Below, one piece after another: positions 16,783 through 26,813 of a DNA stretch of 64,000 nt (its first letter is position 1; every line of letters starts with the position of its first letter). This DNA is from Micromonospora sp. NBC_01699 (GTDB lineage Bacteria > Actinomycetota > Actinomycetes > Mycobacteriales > Micromonosporaceae). Location of the stretch: assembly GCF_036250065.1 (NCBI RefSeq), contig NZ_CP109199.1:8186083-8250082 (forward strand), given 5' to 3'. The position numbers and the translations under genes were made by a program. The notes below the pieces were generated by a model. That model was not told the DNA's origin, did not search any database, and worked only from the letters and a program-made list of their open reading frames with translations.

Positions 16783-17532
16783 TCAGCTCCGGCTGTTGCC
16801 CGCCGGGCCGGCGCCGAGCAGACCGTCGGGCTTCGCCGCGGCCTTGCCGGCGGGCTTGCCACCGTCGGTGGCCGTCCCGGCCGTAGTGGCGATCTTCTCG
16901 CCGGCCGCCGCGGTCCGGTCCCGGACCTTCTCGATGGTGACCGGCTTCGGCTTCGTCGCCGTCCCCGCCGCCTCGTCGCCGTTGCGGCCGGCAGTCGAGC
17001 TGAGGCCACCGCCGGCCGAGGCCCGACCATCGCCCCGGCTGGTCTCCGGCGCCGGCAGCGGCTCGTACGCCTCCCAGTGCTCCTGCTGTCGGCGGCGGAT
17101 CGCGACCGCCCCGACCGCCCCGGCCACCGCCCCGGCCGCGAGCAGCCCGGTCAACAGGGTCCAGCGTCGACGTGACCCGTTCGACTTCCGCTTGTTCTTC
17201 GGCATCGCCTTCATCATCTTCTTCTTAGATCCCGTGATGTTCCTGGTCCCGCTCGCGGCGGCGGACATACCGGCCTGACGGGCGCCGGCCAGTGCGGCCA
17301 CCGCGAGGGGTGCGACCACGGTCATGGTCGACTCCCAACCGTTGGCCGCCGTCGCCGCGACCCTCGTCGCGGTCGGCGAGAGGTGGCTCCGGGCCACCTG
17401 CACCCTCGGGCCGACGGTGGCGCCGACACCGTCCGCGGCATGGCCGGCCGCCTGCATGAAGTGGCCGAAGCCCTCACCCAGCTCCGTACGCACGAGCTGG
17501 CCGTGGGACTTGCGGCGTCCGAATCCAAACAC
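16783..17532 (-). CDS. DUF5324-like membrane-anchored protein
   Basis: A 249-residue protein starting at a GTG after GGAGGTGGAGACCG. The N-terminal half has amphipathic Ala/Val-rich helices (GEGFGHFMQAAGHAADGVG). A Lys-rich linker with KKKMMKAMPKNKRK and a single membrane helix (WTLLTGLLAAGAVAGAVGAV) followed by RRRQQEHWEAYEP come next. The C-terminal tail is Ala/Gly/Lys-rich and disordered. The WEAYEP pattern and its place beside the cyclophilin gene match streptomycete DUF5324 proteins as I remember them. The function is unknown. Confidence 0.7.
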   Translation of the reverse strand: MFGFGRRKSHGQLVRTELGEGFGHFMQAAGHAADGVGATVGPRVQVARSHLSPTATRVAATAANGWESTMTVVAPLAVAALAGARQAGMSAAASGTRNITGSKKKMMKAMPKNKRKSNGSRRRWTLLTGLLAAGAVAGAVGAVAIRRRQQEHWEAYEPLPAPETSRGDGRASAGGGLSSTAGRNGDEAAGTATKPKPVTIEKVRDRTAAAGEKIATTAGTATDGGKPAGKAAAKPDGLLGAGPAGNSRS

Positions 17533-17691
17533 CGGTCTCCACCTCCTCGGGTTGTTCCTCCGCCATCCTCCACCTTCGGATGCCTTCGCACGGCCGGAAC
17601 GGGCACATGGGAGGATCCGCATGGAAACTGACCCGTGCCTGCCGGTCTGCGTCCCCCGGCCGGCAAGTCCACGACGATCGAGGAGTACTCC

Positions 17692-18222
<531 letters not shown>

Positions 18223-18313
18223 CCACACACCGGGGTACCCTTTGGCTGCATGAGCGGGAGCATCCGAGTGCAGCGAGGTGGCGGGCGTTGAGTAAGCGCA
18301 ATGAGGTGGCCGC

Positions 18314-19228
18314 GTGAGCGAGTCGCCCCAGACCACCGCCCCGGTCTGCTACCGCCACCCCGGTCGGGAGACCTGGGTTCGGTGCACCCGCTGTGACCGG
18401 CCGATCTGCCCCGACTGCATGCGGGAAGCGTCGGTCGGGCACCAGTGCCCCGAGTGTGTGGCCGAAGGCCGTCGTGGCCAGCGGCCGGCGCGTACCGTCT
18501 TCGGTGGCGGTGCCGCCGGCCGTGCCGGCTACGTCACCAAGACCCTGATCGGCTTCAACGTACTGTTGATGTTGATCTCGATCGCCTCGGCCGGCGGTGG
18601 CGACGCGGTGGCCGGCGGCGGTCTCGGTGGTTTGCTCGGCGGCGGCACGCCGCTCACCCGGTGGGGCTCGGTGCTGGGCTTCGCCCCGTACGTCAGCTTC
18701 GGCCCGGTGCACGGAATCGCCGCCGACGAGTACTACCGGCTGTTCACGGCGATGTTCCTGCACTACGGCATCGTGCACCTGCTGCTGAACATGTGGGCGC
18801 TCTGGATGCTCGGCCGCACCCTGGAGGCGACCCTCGGGCCGCTGCGCTTCCTCGCGCTCTACCTGATCGCCGGGCTCGGCGGGAACGTCGCCGCGTACCT
18901 GTTCTCCGCGCCCAACGCCCAGACCGTGGGCGCCTCGACCGCCATCTTCGGGCTGTTCGCCGCGCTGTTCATCATCATGCGCCGGATGGGCCGGGACACC
19001 TCGGCGGTGGTGCCGGTCCTGGTGGTCAACCTGGTCTTCACCTTCGCCGTGCCCGGCATCTCGATCGCCGGCCACCTCGGCGGGCTGGTGATCGGTGCCC
19101 TGATGGCGCTGGTGCTGGCCTACGCCCCACGGATGCGCCGGTCCGCCTTCCAGGCCGCCGGCGGCGCGGTGGTCGTGCTCGCCCTGATCGGCCTGACCCT
19201 GCTGCGCACCTCGCTGCTGCTCGGCTGA
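18314..19228 (+). CDS. Rhomboid-family intramembrane serine protease with N-terminal zinc finger
   Basis: A 304-residue protein. It starts with a small Cys/His-rich zinc-binding module (CYRH..CTRC..CPDC..HQCPEC, about 12-50). Six membrane segments follow, with the catalytic serine in GASTAIFG and the partner His in AGHLGGLVIG; the HLLLNMWALWMLG stretch is also typical. Family members cut substrate proteins within membrane helices. Zinc-finger rhomboids of this form are common in actinobacteria. The gene lies 91 bp after the cyclophilin. Confidence 0.93.
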   Translation: MSESPQTTAPVCYRHPGRETWVRCTRCDRPICPDCMREASVGHQCPECVAEGRRGQRPARTVFGGGAAGRAGYVTKTLIGFNVLLMLISIASAGGGDAVAGGGLGGLLGGGTPLTRWGSVLGFAPYVSFGPVHGIAADEYYRLFTAMFLHYGIVHLLLNMWALWMLGRTLEATLGPLRFLALYLIAGLGGNVAAYLFSAPNAQTVGASTAIFGLFAALFIIMRRMGRDTSAVVPVLVVNLVFTFAVPGISIAGHLGGLVIGALMALVLAYAPRMRRSAFQAAGGAVVVLALIGLTLLRTSLLLG

Positions 19229-19262
19229 GCCGGCGGGCCCGGTCCGGGCGCGGCCGGTGTGC

Positions 19263-19730
19263 TCAGGGCTGCTCGGCCGGGCCGGCGGACGTGTTGCCGG
19301 CGTGGAACTTGGCCATTCGCAGGGCGTTCGCCACCTCGCCCGGTTCGGCGCCCAGGTCATAGCGGCTGAAGAAGTGCAGCGAGTCACCGGCATCGAGTTC
19401 CAGGGTGCCGGTACGCAGTCCGAGGCGCGGCCGGCTGTCCACCGCTATCCGTTCGACCTGGCTCCAGGCGAGCCGTCGCTGGCCGGCGAATCCCCTGATC
19501 ACGGTCACTCCGGCCGGGTCGACGGCGAGTCGTACCGGGGCCACCAGGTCGCGTACGGCCCAGCCGAGCAGCCCGACGCCGGCCAGTACGCTCACCCCGA
19601 TCGGCACCGGATCCCCGCCCCCGAGCAGCAGGCCGAGCCCGACCAGGGCCACCGCCCCGGCGAGCTTCAGTACGGGCAGGGCGGGGCGTACCCGCCAGCG
19701 GGTCGGCGTCGCGCTCTGATCGGGGTGCAC
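19263..19730 (-). CDS. PH-domain membrane protein
   Basis: A 155-residue protein with two adjacent hydrophobic segments (about 20-65) followed by a bacterial PH-like domain (VDPAGVTVIRGF..RRLAWSQVERIAVDSRP..LELDAGDSLHFF). The GTG start giving VHPDQSATPTRW is the best choice for length, but its ribosome site is weak. This domain arrangement is usual for small actinobacterial PH proteins near crgA. The role is unknown. It converges on the rhomboid gene. Confidence 0.78.
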   Translation of the reverse strand: MHPDQSATPTRWRVRPALPVLKLAGAVALVGLGLLLGGGDPVPIGVSVLAGVGLLGWAVRDLVAPVRLAVDPAGVTVIRGFAGQRRLAWSQVERIAVDSRPRLGLRTGTLELDAGDSLHFFSRYDLGAEPGEVANALRMAKFHAGNTSAGPAEQP

Positions 19731-19814
19731 CGATCCAGGATGCCAGCCCGACCCGGTCGGGTGCAGGTCCTGCCCGCGTACGATCGGAGCAGGCCAAGTT
19801 ACCGGGGAGTTGGG

Positions 19815-21005
19815 ATGAGAGACGCGGTCATCGTCGGCGCCGTACGCACCCCGGTCGGACGACGCCGGGGCGGGCTGGCCACGGTGCATCCGGTCGACCT
19901 GTCCGCGCACGTGCTGCGGTCGCTGGTCGAACGTACCGGTCTCGATCCGGTGGACGTGGACGACGTGATCTGGGGTTGCGTGTCCCAGGTCGGCGAGCAG
20001 GCGTGGAACGTCGGGCGCAACGCCGTACTCGGGGCGGGCTGGCCGGAGACGGTGCCGGGCACCACCCTCGACCGGCAGTGCGGATCGAGTCAGCAGGCGC
20101 TGCACTTCGCCGCCGCCTCGGTGATCTCCGGCCAGGCCGAGCTGGTGGTGGCCGGCGGGGTGGAGTCGATGACGCGGGTGCCGATGGGCAGCAGCATCCG
20201 GGTGCCGGAGTCCGGGACCGACGGCCTCCCCTACGGCGAGCAGGTCCGGGCCCGCTACCGGGGGGTGGACGGCTTCGCCGCCTCGGATCCGGTGCCGTTC
20301 AACCAGGGGGTCGGCGCCGAGCTGATGGCCCGACGCTGGCGGCTGTCGCGTAGCCAGCTTGACGAGTTCGCCCTGGCCAGCCACGAGAAGGCGGCCGCCG
20401 CGCAGGACGCCGGCGCGTTCGACCCGGAGATCGCCCCGGTGCCGGTGGCCGACGGCGGGAAGGTCGCCGCCGACGAGGGGATCCGTCGGGACACCACCCT
20501 GGCCCGGTTGGCCGAGCTGGCCACCCCGTTCCGCCCCGACGGTGTGGTCACCGCCGGCTCGGCGTCGCAGATCTCCGACGGTGCCGCCGCGCTCGCGGTG
20601 ACCAGTTCGGAGTGGGCCGGTCGACACGGGTTGCGACCGCTGGCCCGGATCCACACCGCCGTGGTCGCCGCCGACGATCCGGTGGTCATGCTGACCGGCC
20701 CCATCCCGGCCACCGCGAAGGCGCTGCGCCGGGCCGGGCTGGGCATCGAGGAGATCGGGGTGTACGAGGTCAACGAGGCGTTCGCGCCGGTCCCGCTGGC
20801 CTGGCTGGCCGAGACCGAGGCCGACCCGACCCGGCTCAATCCGCGCGGCGGCGCGATCGCGCTCGGTCACCCGCTGGGCGGCTCGGGCGCGCGGATCATG
20901 ACCACGATGTTGCAGCACATGCGGGACAACGGCATCCGGTACGGGCTGCAAACGATGTGCGAGGGCGGCGGGATGGCCAACGCCACCATCGTGGAGCTGC
21001 TGTGA
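19815..21005 (+). CDS. Thiolase (acetyl-CoA acetyltransferase)
   Basis: A 396-residue thiolase that joins or cleaves acyl-CoA units. The nucleophile is Cys89 in [43 protein letters not shown] (catalytic His) and [13 protein letters not shown] (second Cys) complete the active site. The start ATG at 19815 is preceded by GGGGAGTTGGG. No acyl-CoA dehydrogenase or hydroxyacyl-CoA dehydrogenase sits beside it, so pathway context is missing: it may serve beta-oxidation or acetoacetyl-CoA formation. Confidence 0.93.
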   Translation: MRDAVIVGAVRTPVGRRRGGLATVHPVDLSAHVLRSLVERTGLDPVDVDDVIWGCVSQVGEQAWNVGRNAVLGAGWPETVPGTTLDRQCGSSQQALHFAAASVISGQAELVVAGGVESMTRVPMGSSIRVPESGTDGLPYGEQVRARYRGVDGFAASDPVPFNQGVGAELMARRWRLSRSQLDEFALASHEKAAAAQDAGAFDPEIAPVPVADGGKVAADEGIRRDTTLARLAELATPFRPDGVVTAGSASQISDGAAALAVTSSEWAGRHGLRPLARIHTAVVAADDPVVMLTGPIPATAKALRRAGLGIEEIGVYEVNEAFAPVPLAWLAETEADPTRLNPRGGAIALGHPLGGSGARIMTTMLQHMRDNGIRYGLQTMCEGGGMANATIVELL

Positions 21006-21119
21006 CCGCACCGGTGGCGTCGCCCGGAGGGTGAACTTGCCATCGTGGAAGTTCTGTAATTCCATATTCATCCATGCGTACGCCACGTCAGTTCCAGGTG
21101 ACGTTTCGTTGAGTAGCGC

Positions 21120-21617
21120 ATGGACCTCTTCTTCCGAACGTTCCTGCCGGCTGCGGCGGAGGCGGGGTTGGCCGCGCCGATCATGAGCCGGCACCTGCCG
21201 ATCTTCCGGCGATGCGTGGCCGCCGACGACGCCGCGGTACTCGTCGCCCGCTGTATCCGACCGGACGCCCCGGTGCCCGGCGGCCACCTGCTCCTGCTCA
21301 CCAGCCACCGGCTGGTGGTGACCCGGCAGAGTCGGGTGCTCCGCCGACTCGGTCTGCACCTCAACACCGACCTGCGGCACCTCAGCAACGTCAGTTGGAC
21401 CCCGGATCCCCGGCTGCCCGTACTGGAGTTCACCGCGACCGCGATGGACGGCATCCGTGAGCGTTACCTGATCAGGGCCGGGCACTGTCAGCCGGTGCCG
21501 CAGCTCGACGCCCTGCTCGACCACGTGTTCCGGGGCGCCGGTGCCCCCGGCCCGCAGGCGCCGCCGAGCCCGAAAGAGGCCCGCCGCCTGACGTTCAGCC
21601 CGGCCGTCGCGGCCTGA
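21120..21617 (+). CDS. Hypothetical protein, possibly PH-like
   Basis: A 165-residue protein that I do not recognise. The middle (HLLLLTSHRLVVTRQS..HLNTDLRHLSNVSWTPDPRLPVLEFTAT) has the beta-strand rhythm and LTSHRLVVTR phrase seen in bacterial PH-like folds. The last 25 residues are Pro/Ala-rich. No membrane segment is present. Codon use matches neighbours and the frame is bounded by plausible gaps, so it is probably real. It stands alone between the thiolase gene and a two-component pair. Confidence 0.6.
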   Translation: MDLFFRTFLPAAAEAGLAAPIMSRHLPIFRRCVAADDAAVLVARCIRPDAPVPGGHLLLLTSHRLVVTRQSRVLRRLGLHLNTDLRHLSNVSWTPDPRLPVLEFTATAMDGIRERYLIRAGHCQPVPQLDALLDHVFRGAGAPGPQAPPSPKEARRLTFSPAVAA

Positions 21618-21699
21618 GCCGACCCGCCGTACCGGATCCATACACAACTCGAACAAACCCGCCATGTCCGGACGGCCACCGGTCGGCCATCATGGGCGG

Positions 21700-22395
21700 G
21701 TGACGGACGACGCAGCCGCCCGTGGGCTCGTCCTGGTGGTCGAGGACGAGCCCGCCATCGCCGACCTGGTCCGGCTCTACCTGGTCCGGGACGGATTCGG
21801 CGTACACATCGAGCGGGACGGCACGGCCGGGCTCGCCGCCGCCCGGCGGCTGCGCCCGGTTGCCGCCGTACTCGACATCTCGCTGCCCGGACTGGCCGGC
21901 ACGGAGGTCTGCCGGCGGTTGCGCGAGGCCGGCGACTGGACCCCGATCATCTTCCTCACCGCGCGCGACGACGAGACCGACCGGATCGTCGGGCTCGAAC
22001 TCGGCGCCGACGACTACGTGACCAAGCCGTTCAGCCCACGGGAACTGGTGGCCCGGGTCAGGGCGGTGCTCCGCCGTACCGCGGGCCCGCCGGACCGGAC
22101 CGAACGTCCCCGCGCGGTCGGACCGGTCACCCTCGACCCCGCCCGGCGTACGGTGGCCGTGGCGGGTGCCCCGGTGCAGCTCACCTCGACCGAGTTCGAC
22201 CTGCTGGCGCACCTGATGGCCCGGCCCGGCCGGGTGTTCACCCGGGACGAGTTGCTGGCCGGGGTCTGGGGTTACGCGGCGCACGCCGGCACCCGCACCG
22301 TGGACGTGCACGTGGCGCAGGTACGCGCCAAGCTCGGCGCCGGCGCCGAGGTGATCCGGACCTACCGGGGAGTCGGGTACGCCTGTGCCGACTGA
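21700..22395 (+). CDS. OmpR-family response regulator
   Basis: A 231-residue regulator. It has acidic pocket EDE, phosphoacceptor Asp59 (AVLDISLPG), switch residues LTARDD and TKPF, and a winged-helix domain with LTSTEFDLLAHLM, TVDVHVAQVRAKLG and YRGVGYACAD. I used the GTG giving VTDDAAARG because the family start lies there; the frame extends further only into non-homologous sequence. Its 3' end overlaps the kinase gene start by 11 bp, so they are coupled. Confidence 0.92.
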   Translation: MTDDAAARGLVLVVEDEPAIADLVRLYLVRDGFGVHIERDGTAGLAAARRLRPVAAVLDISLPGLAGTEVCRRLREAGDWTPIIFLTARDDETDRIVGLELGADDYVTKPFSPRELVARVRAVLRRTAGPPDRTERPRAVGPVTLDPARRTVAVAGAPVQLTSTEFDLLAHLMARPGRVFTRDELLAGVWGYAAHAGTRTVDVHVAQVRAKLGAGAEVIRTYRGVGYACAD

Positions 22396-23851
22396 CCGCC
22401 GCGCCATCGGTCCACGTCCCGCCGACGGTCCACGTCCCGCCGACCGGCCACCTCCCGCCGACGGACCGTATTTCGTCGACGGGGCTCCGCCGCGGCGGTG
22501 GCGGGTCGGGCGTACCCTCTCCGCCCGCGCGGTGCTGGTCAGCTGCGCGGTGGCCCTGGTTTCGGTGCTGGTCACCGCTGCCGTGGCCGGGCCGTTGGCG
22601 GTCGCGGCGGCACAACGTCAGGCGAAGGAGGCACTCACGGCGCAGGCCCGGTTGGCCGCCGAGACGCTCCGTCCCCGGCTCGACCGTGGTCGTACCGCCG
22701 ACGAGGAACGGATCATCCGGCAGCTGCGCAACCAGGACATCGACGCGTACCTGATCCGGGCCGGGGTGGCCGACCGGCCGGGCCTGCCGGCACGGGTGGT
22801 CGACCAGGTCGGTGCCGGCCGCAACTTCTCCGGTCGCCGTACCGTCTCCGGGGTTCCGTCACTGGTCGAGGGGCGCGCCCTGCCCGGCGGCAACGGGGTG
22901 GTGCTCGCCCGCGAGGTCTCCACCGGGCTGTTCTGGACGGTGCTCGGCAGCATGTGGGTGCCACTGCTCGCCGGGCTCGCCGCGGGGGTCGTCGCCGGTG
23001 TGCTGCTCGCCCGCCGGCTGGCCCGGCCCATCCGCAACGCCGCCATCGCCGCCGGACGGCTGCGCTCCGGCGACCGGACCGTACGTCTGCCGGTCGAGCC
23101 ACCGCAGGAGGTGGCCGACCTGGCGTACGCGTTCAACCAGCTCGCCGCCGCCCTGGCCGGCAGCGAGGGTCGGCAGCGCGAGTTCCTGCTCTCGGTCTCG
23201 CACGAGTTGCGTACGCCGTTGACCGCCATCCGGGGTTACGCCGAGGCGATCGCCGACGGGGTGGTCGGCCCGGAGGGCGCGCAGCGGGCCGGACAGACCA
23301 TGCTCGCCGAGGCCGAACACCTGGACCGGCTGGTCAGCGACCTGCTCGCGCTGGCCCGACTGGAGGCGGTCGACTTTCCGCTGGAACCGATGCGGGTCGA
23401 TCTCGGCCGGCTGGTCGCCGACGCGGCGGAAACCTGGGCGGCCCGGTGCGCCGGCATGGGCGTACTGCTGCGCAGCGAGGTGGCGGACCGGCCGGTGTCG
23501 GCGTACACCGATCCCGGTCGGATCCGGCAGGTGGTGGACGGGCTGCTGGAGAACGCGCTGCGGGTGGTGCCGCCGGGAACGCCGGTGGTGCTCGCCGTGG
23601 CCGTCGCACCGGACGGCGGCGGGGTGGTCGAGGTACGCGACGGTGGCCCCGGTTTCACCGACGACGACCTGGCGGTCGCCTTCGAACGGGGTGCGCTGCA
23701 CCAGCGCTACCGGGGCGTACGCAAGGTCGGCAGTGGGCTGGGGTTGGCGCTCGCCGCCGGTCTGGTCCGTCGGCTCGGTGGCCGGATCACCGCCGGACAC
23801 GCGCCGGAGGGCGGCGCCCGGTTCACTGTCTGGCTCCCACCCGCCCGCTGA
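22385..23851 (+). CDS. Sensor histidine kinase
   Basis: A 488-residue kinase. A Pro-rich cytoplasmic tail (1-42) precedes membrane helix one (about 48-75), an extracytoplasmic domain of about 110 residues, helix two (about 185-208), HAMP, HisKA with SVSHELRTP (His273), and an HATPase domain with GLLENALRV, RDGGPGF and GSGLGLAL. In the ATP-lid region FERGALHQRYRGVRKVGSG has an unusual length. Partner of the overlapping response regulator. The lipoprotein gene 150 bp downstream may be a target or an accessory sensor. Confidence 0.92.
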   Translation: MPTDRRAIGPRPADGPRPADRPPPADGPYFVDGAPPRRWRVGRTLSARAVLVSCAVALVSVLVTAAVAGPLAVAAAQRQAKEALTAQARLAAETLRPRLDRGRTADEERIIRQLRNQDIDAYLIRAGVADRPGLPARVVDQVGAGRNFSGRRTVSGVPSLVEGRALPGGNGVVLAREVSTGLFWTVLGSMWVPLLAGLAAGVVAGVLLARRLARPIRNAAIAAGRLRSGDRTVRLPVEPPQEVADLAYAFNQLAAALAGSEGRQREFLLSVSHELRTPLTAIRGYAEAIADGVVGPEGAQRAGQTMLAEAEHLDRLVSDLLALARLEAVDFPLEPMRVDLGRLVADAAETWAARCAGMGVLLRSEVADRPVSAYTDPGRIRQVVDGLLENALRVVPPGTPVVLAVAVAPDGGGVVEVRDGGPGFTDDDLAVAFERGALHQRYRGVRKVGSGLGLALAAGLVRRLGGRITAGHAPEGGARFTVWLPPAR

Positions 23852-24005
23852 TCCGCCGGCTTGCGTCCGTGCGCTGACCCGCCAGCCTTTACCTGATCCG
23901 TACCTCGGGCTGATCCGGTGCTGCCGGGCCGGCGGGAGCCTTTCTCCGAGCGGACGGGACCTCCATCGGGGAGGGACCCGGCGAACCGGATTGAGAGGGA
24001 TACCG

Positions 24006-24632
24006 ATGACACGACGTTGGCGGGTCACCGCCGTGACCGCCCTGCTGGCCTCGGTCGGTCTGGTCGGGCTGGCCGGCTGCGGTGCGGCCGGGGCACCGGT
24101 GTCGGATGCCGCCGGCTCGGTGGCGGTCGAGGTGGCCTCGGCGATGGGCGCGGACGGGCAGGCGCTCGCGGCGCTGGGCTTCGACGTCGAGGACATCGCG
24201 GCCGGTGCGCCCTCGTCGGATGCCCCGTCGACCGGCGCGACCGCGTCCCCGACCGCTTCCCCCGGCACCGGGGCGCGCGGCGGCGAGCGGGCCGGCGAGC
24301 GGGCCGGCGCACTGCGGGAGCGGGCCAGGGCACGGGTGCTGCTGCGCCGGAACACGCTGCACGGCGATGTCGTGGTGCAGGGCAAAGACGGTGCGAAGAC
24401 GATCGCCGTACAGCGGGGCACGGTCACCGCGATCGACGGCAGCTCGATGACCGTCGAGTCGACCGACGGCTTCGCCCAGACCTGGACCTTCGGGCCGGAC
24501 CTGCGGGTGGTGCAGCGGCGGGCGACGATCCAACCGTCGGACGTGAAGGTCGGTACGCAACTCGGGGTGTCCGGCGTCAGGGACGGTGACGGCGGCGTCG
24601 CCCGCCTCGTCGTCGTACCGCGCCCGAAGTAG
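24006..24632 (+). CDS. Putative lipoprotein
   Basis: A 208-residue secreted protein with a lipobox (VGLAGCG, Cys about 21) after a short positive tail and hydrophobic stretch. It has an acidic, Ser/Thr/Pro-rich linker and a C-terminal beta-rich domain (about 110-208; DVVVQGKDGAKTIAVQRGTVTAIDGSSMTVESTDG..TWTF). That domain resembles the DUF5666-type OB-like repeats seen in other actinobacterial lipoproteins. It lies on the same strand as a two-component pair. The function is unknown. Confidence 0.75.
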   Translation: MTRRWRVTAVTALLASVGLVGLAGCGAAGAPVSDAAGSVAVEVASAMGADGQALAALGFDVEDIAAGAPSSDAPSTGATASPTASPGTGARGGERAGERAGALRERARARVLLRRNTLHGDVVVQGKDGAKTIAVQRGTVTAIDGSSMTVESTDGFAQTWTFGPDLRVVQRRATIQPSDVKVGTQLGVSGVRDGDGGVARLVVVPRPK

Positions 24633-24638
24633 GTCGGG

Positions 24639-26693
24639 TCAGCGTGGGGTGGGCGGCAGGGCGACGGCGACGTGGCCGTTCCACTCGATCGGCCAGCCGG
24701 CCGGTACCAGTTTCGTGCAGTCGGCGGGCCTGCCGGTGCAGATGATCGCGTCCACGCTGGACGGATCGGCCGGCGGGCGCTTGGGCACCAGCGACTGTAG
24801 TGCCACGATCTCCCGGCCGGTGCCGCCGGTGTCGTCGCGCAGCAGCAGCCACCACGGGTACTCCCAGTTGTCGACCTGCTGGACCAGGCCGATCCGGTGC
24901 GCGCCACTGGCCCGTACCCGGTCGGCCGCCCAGGTGAACTCGTCGGCCCACTGTGGACGGCGCAGGAACCGGGTGTCCCAGTCGGAGGTGGTGAAGACCG
25001 ATCCGCTGCCGACCAGCCGGCGGGGGAAGCCGTACGACACGGCGAGCACCCCGGCCAGCGCCGAGCCGGCGAGCAGGGCGACCGCCAGGACGACGGCGAC
25101 CGAACGCCGAGCCGGGCGGTCGGTCGCCGTCCCGCCCCCGGTACGCCGGCGCAGCAGCGCGTCGAGCCAGAGCCCGGCCAGCGGCAGGGCCATCACCAGC
25201 AGGTAGAGCAGCAGCCGGTTCCCCCACGGCTGCCACTTGACCATCGAGCAGTGCAGCACCAGCGTCACCGCCGCCGTCACCGCGTACGCGCGCAGCGTTC
25301 CCGGCCGTGCCGAACTGATCCGGCGCGGCCGGACCAGCGCGAACAGGCCACCGAGCAGTGCCAGCGCACCGGCGATCGGAAAGGCGACCCGGTCCTCGTC
25401 CGGGTACCACGACTGGACCGGGAACGTGGTCCGGCCGAACGTGATCGCCCGGTCCTGCGGGTCCACCCCGATCAGTCGTGCCCCACCCTTGATCGCCTCG
25501 GCCGGCGCGTCGGCGACCACACCGGCGGGGGTGTCGGTCAGCGCGCTCAGTGGCGTGTCCAGTGCGGTGTGCGCGATCCGCAGCGTGTTGACCAGGATCG
25601 AGCCGGGATCGTGCCGCTGCGTCGGAACCACGTCGCGCAACCGGGGCGGTCCCAGCGGGTGGCCGAACTCCTCCGTCATCCGGGCCAGGTACGGCCCGGT
25701 GATCGCGGCCGCGAGCAGCAGGATCACCACCGAGGCGAGCCCGGTACGCCACACCGCCCGGCCCACCTGTCCGCCGGTCCGGCCGAGCCGGAGTTGGGCG
25801 AGCGCCCAGAGTACGAGCAGCGGCCCCGCGCCGATCAGCCCGCTCGTCTTGGTGACCGCGACCAGCCCGGTGGCCACACCGAGGGCGAGTGCCGAACCGG
25901 CGGTCACCCGTCGGGTCAGCCCATCCAGGACCAGCGTCGCCAGGCAGGCCACCCAGGCGGCGGTGACCAGGTCGGTCTGGGTGCTGGTGGCCTGGAGTAC
26001 GACCATCGGGGTCGTCCCGACCAGGAACGCGGTGAGCAGTTGGGCCCGCCGGCCACCGCCGAGCTGGGCGGCGATCCGGGCGGCCAACAGCAGGCAGGCC
26101 AGCCCGGCGGCCCACTGGACCAGGTTGTAGAGCCCGTCGCCGCCGGTGAACAGGCGCAGGTGCAGCAGCAGGTATTCGGCGCCGGGCGGCATGGTGACCT
26201 GCCGGTCGACCACGGTCGGCCAGATCTCGACCGTGCGCTGGGCCACCCAGTGCTCGACCTTCGGCAGGTGGTACGTCTGCGAGTCGTAGTTGTTCGGCTC
26301 GGCCAGCACCGCGACGACCAGCTCGACCAGGAGCAGGCCGAGGACCGTACCGGCCAGCAGGTGTTCGCCCCGGCTCGCCGTACGGCGGAAGGCGCGGAAC
26401 CGGTCGAGGGGTGTGACGGGGCGTGGGTCGCGGCGTCGGCGCAGTTCGGCCAGGGCCACCGCCACGATCAGGAAGATCAGCCAGGCGAGGGTGATCCCCG
26501 GCAGTGCCAGTGCGTCGAGTGCGCCGAGCAGTTCGACGGTCAGTACGGCGTACGCGCCGGTCGCCAGTGCGGCCCGGACGGCGGCCAGCCGGTACGGTCC
26601 GACGGTGGTATCCGTGGCCGGACGAGCGGCATACAGCAGGGACAGGAACCCGAGCGTGGGTACCACCACGAGCGCGGAGGCTGCTGCCGGCAT
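24639..26693 (-). CDS. Multi-membrane-spanning GT-C-type glycosyltransferase
   Basis: A 684-residue membrane protein with about 11-13 hydrophobic segments. The first external loop holds the acidic pair in EPNNYDSQTYHLPKVEHWVAQ, the position where GT-C enzymes (ArnT/PMT type) carry the catalytic Asp/Glu. A soluble C-terminal domain of about 150 residues ends the protein. Such enzymes use polyprenyl-phosphate sugars on the outer membrane face. The divergent GT2 gene next door is of the type that makes polyprenyl-phosphate sugars, so the two may act in sequence; this is inference. Confidence 0.78.
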   Translation of the reverse strand: MPAAASALVVVPTLGFLSLLYAARPATDTTVGPYRLAAVRAALATGAYAVLTVELLGALDALALPGITLAWLIFLIVAVALAELRRRRDPRPVTPLDRFRAFRRTASRGEHLLAGTVLGLLLVELVVAVLAEPNNYDSQTYHLPKVEHWVAQRTVEIWPTVVDRQVTMPPGAEYLLLHLRLFTGGDGLYNLVQWAAGLACLLLAARIAAQLGGGRRAQLLTAFLVGTTPMVVLQATSTQTDLVTAAWVACLATLVLDGLTRRVTAGSALALGVATGLVAVTKTSGLIGAGPLLVLWALAQLRLGRTGGQVGRAVWRTGLASVVILLLAAAITGPYLARMTEEFGHPLGPPRLRDVVPTQRHDPGSILVNTLRIAHTALDTPLSALTDTPAGVVADAPAEAIKGGARLIGVDPQDRAITFGRTTFPVQSWYPDEDRVAFPIAGALALLGGLFALVRPRRISSARPGTLRAYAVTAAVTLVLHCSMVKWQPWGNRLLLYLLVMALPLAGLWLDALLRRRTGGGTATDRPARRSVAVVLAVALLAGSALAGVLAVSYGFPRRLVGSGSVFTTSDWDTRFLRRPQWADEFTWAADRVRASGAHRIGLVQQVDNWEYPWWLLLRDDTGGTGREIVALQSLVPKRPPADPSSVDAIICTGRPADCTKLVPAGWPIEWNGHVAVALPPTPR

Positions 26694-26813
26694 GGCGGGA
26701 ATTAAACACCACCTGGCCTGCGGGCCGGGAAGCGACGCAGAGCACCGGACTTTGGCATACAGCGAGACCAGCTAGGCTAAGGCCGATCCGTCGTCCGCAC
26801 CGTGGAGACTCCT

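Noticed and set aside
19263-21665. 800-residue minus-strand frame across the thiolase
   Set aside because: Only the last 155 codons (PH-domain protein) look like protein; the rest is antisense to an intact thiolase.
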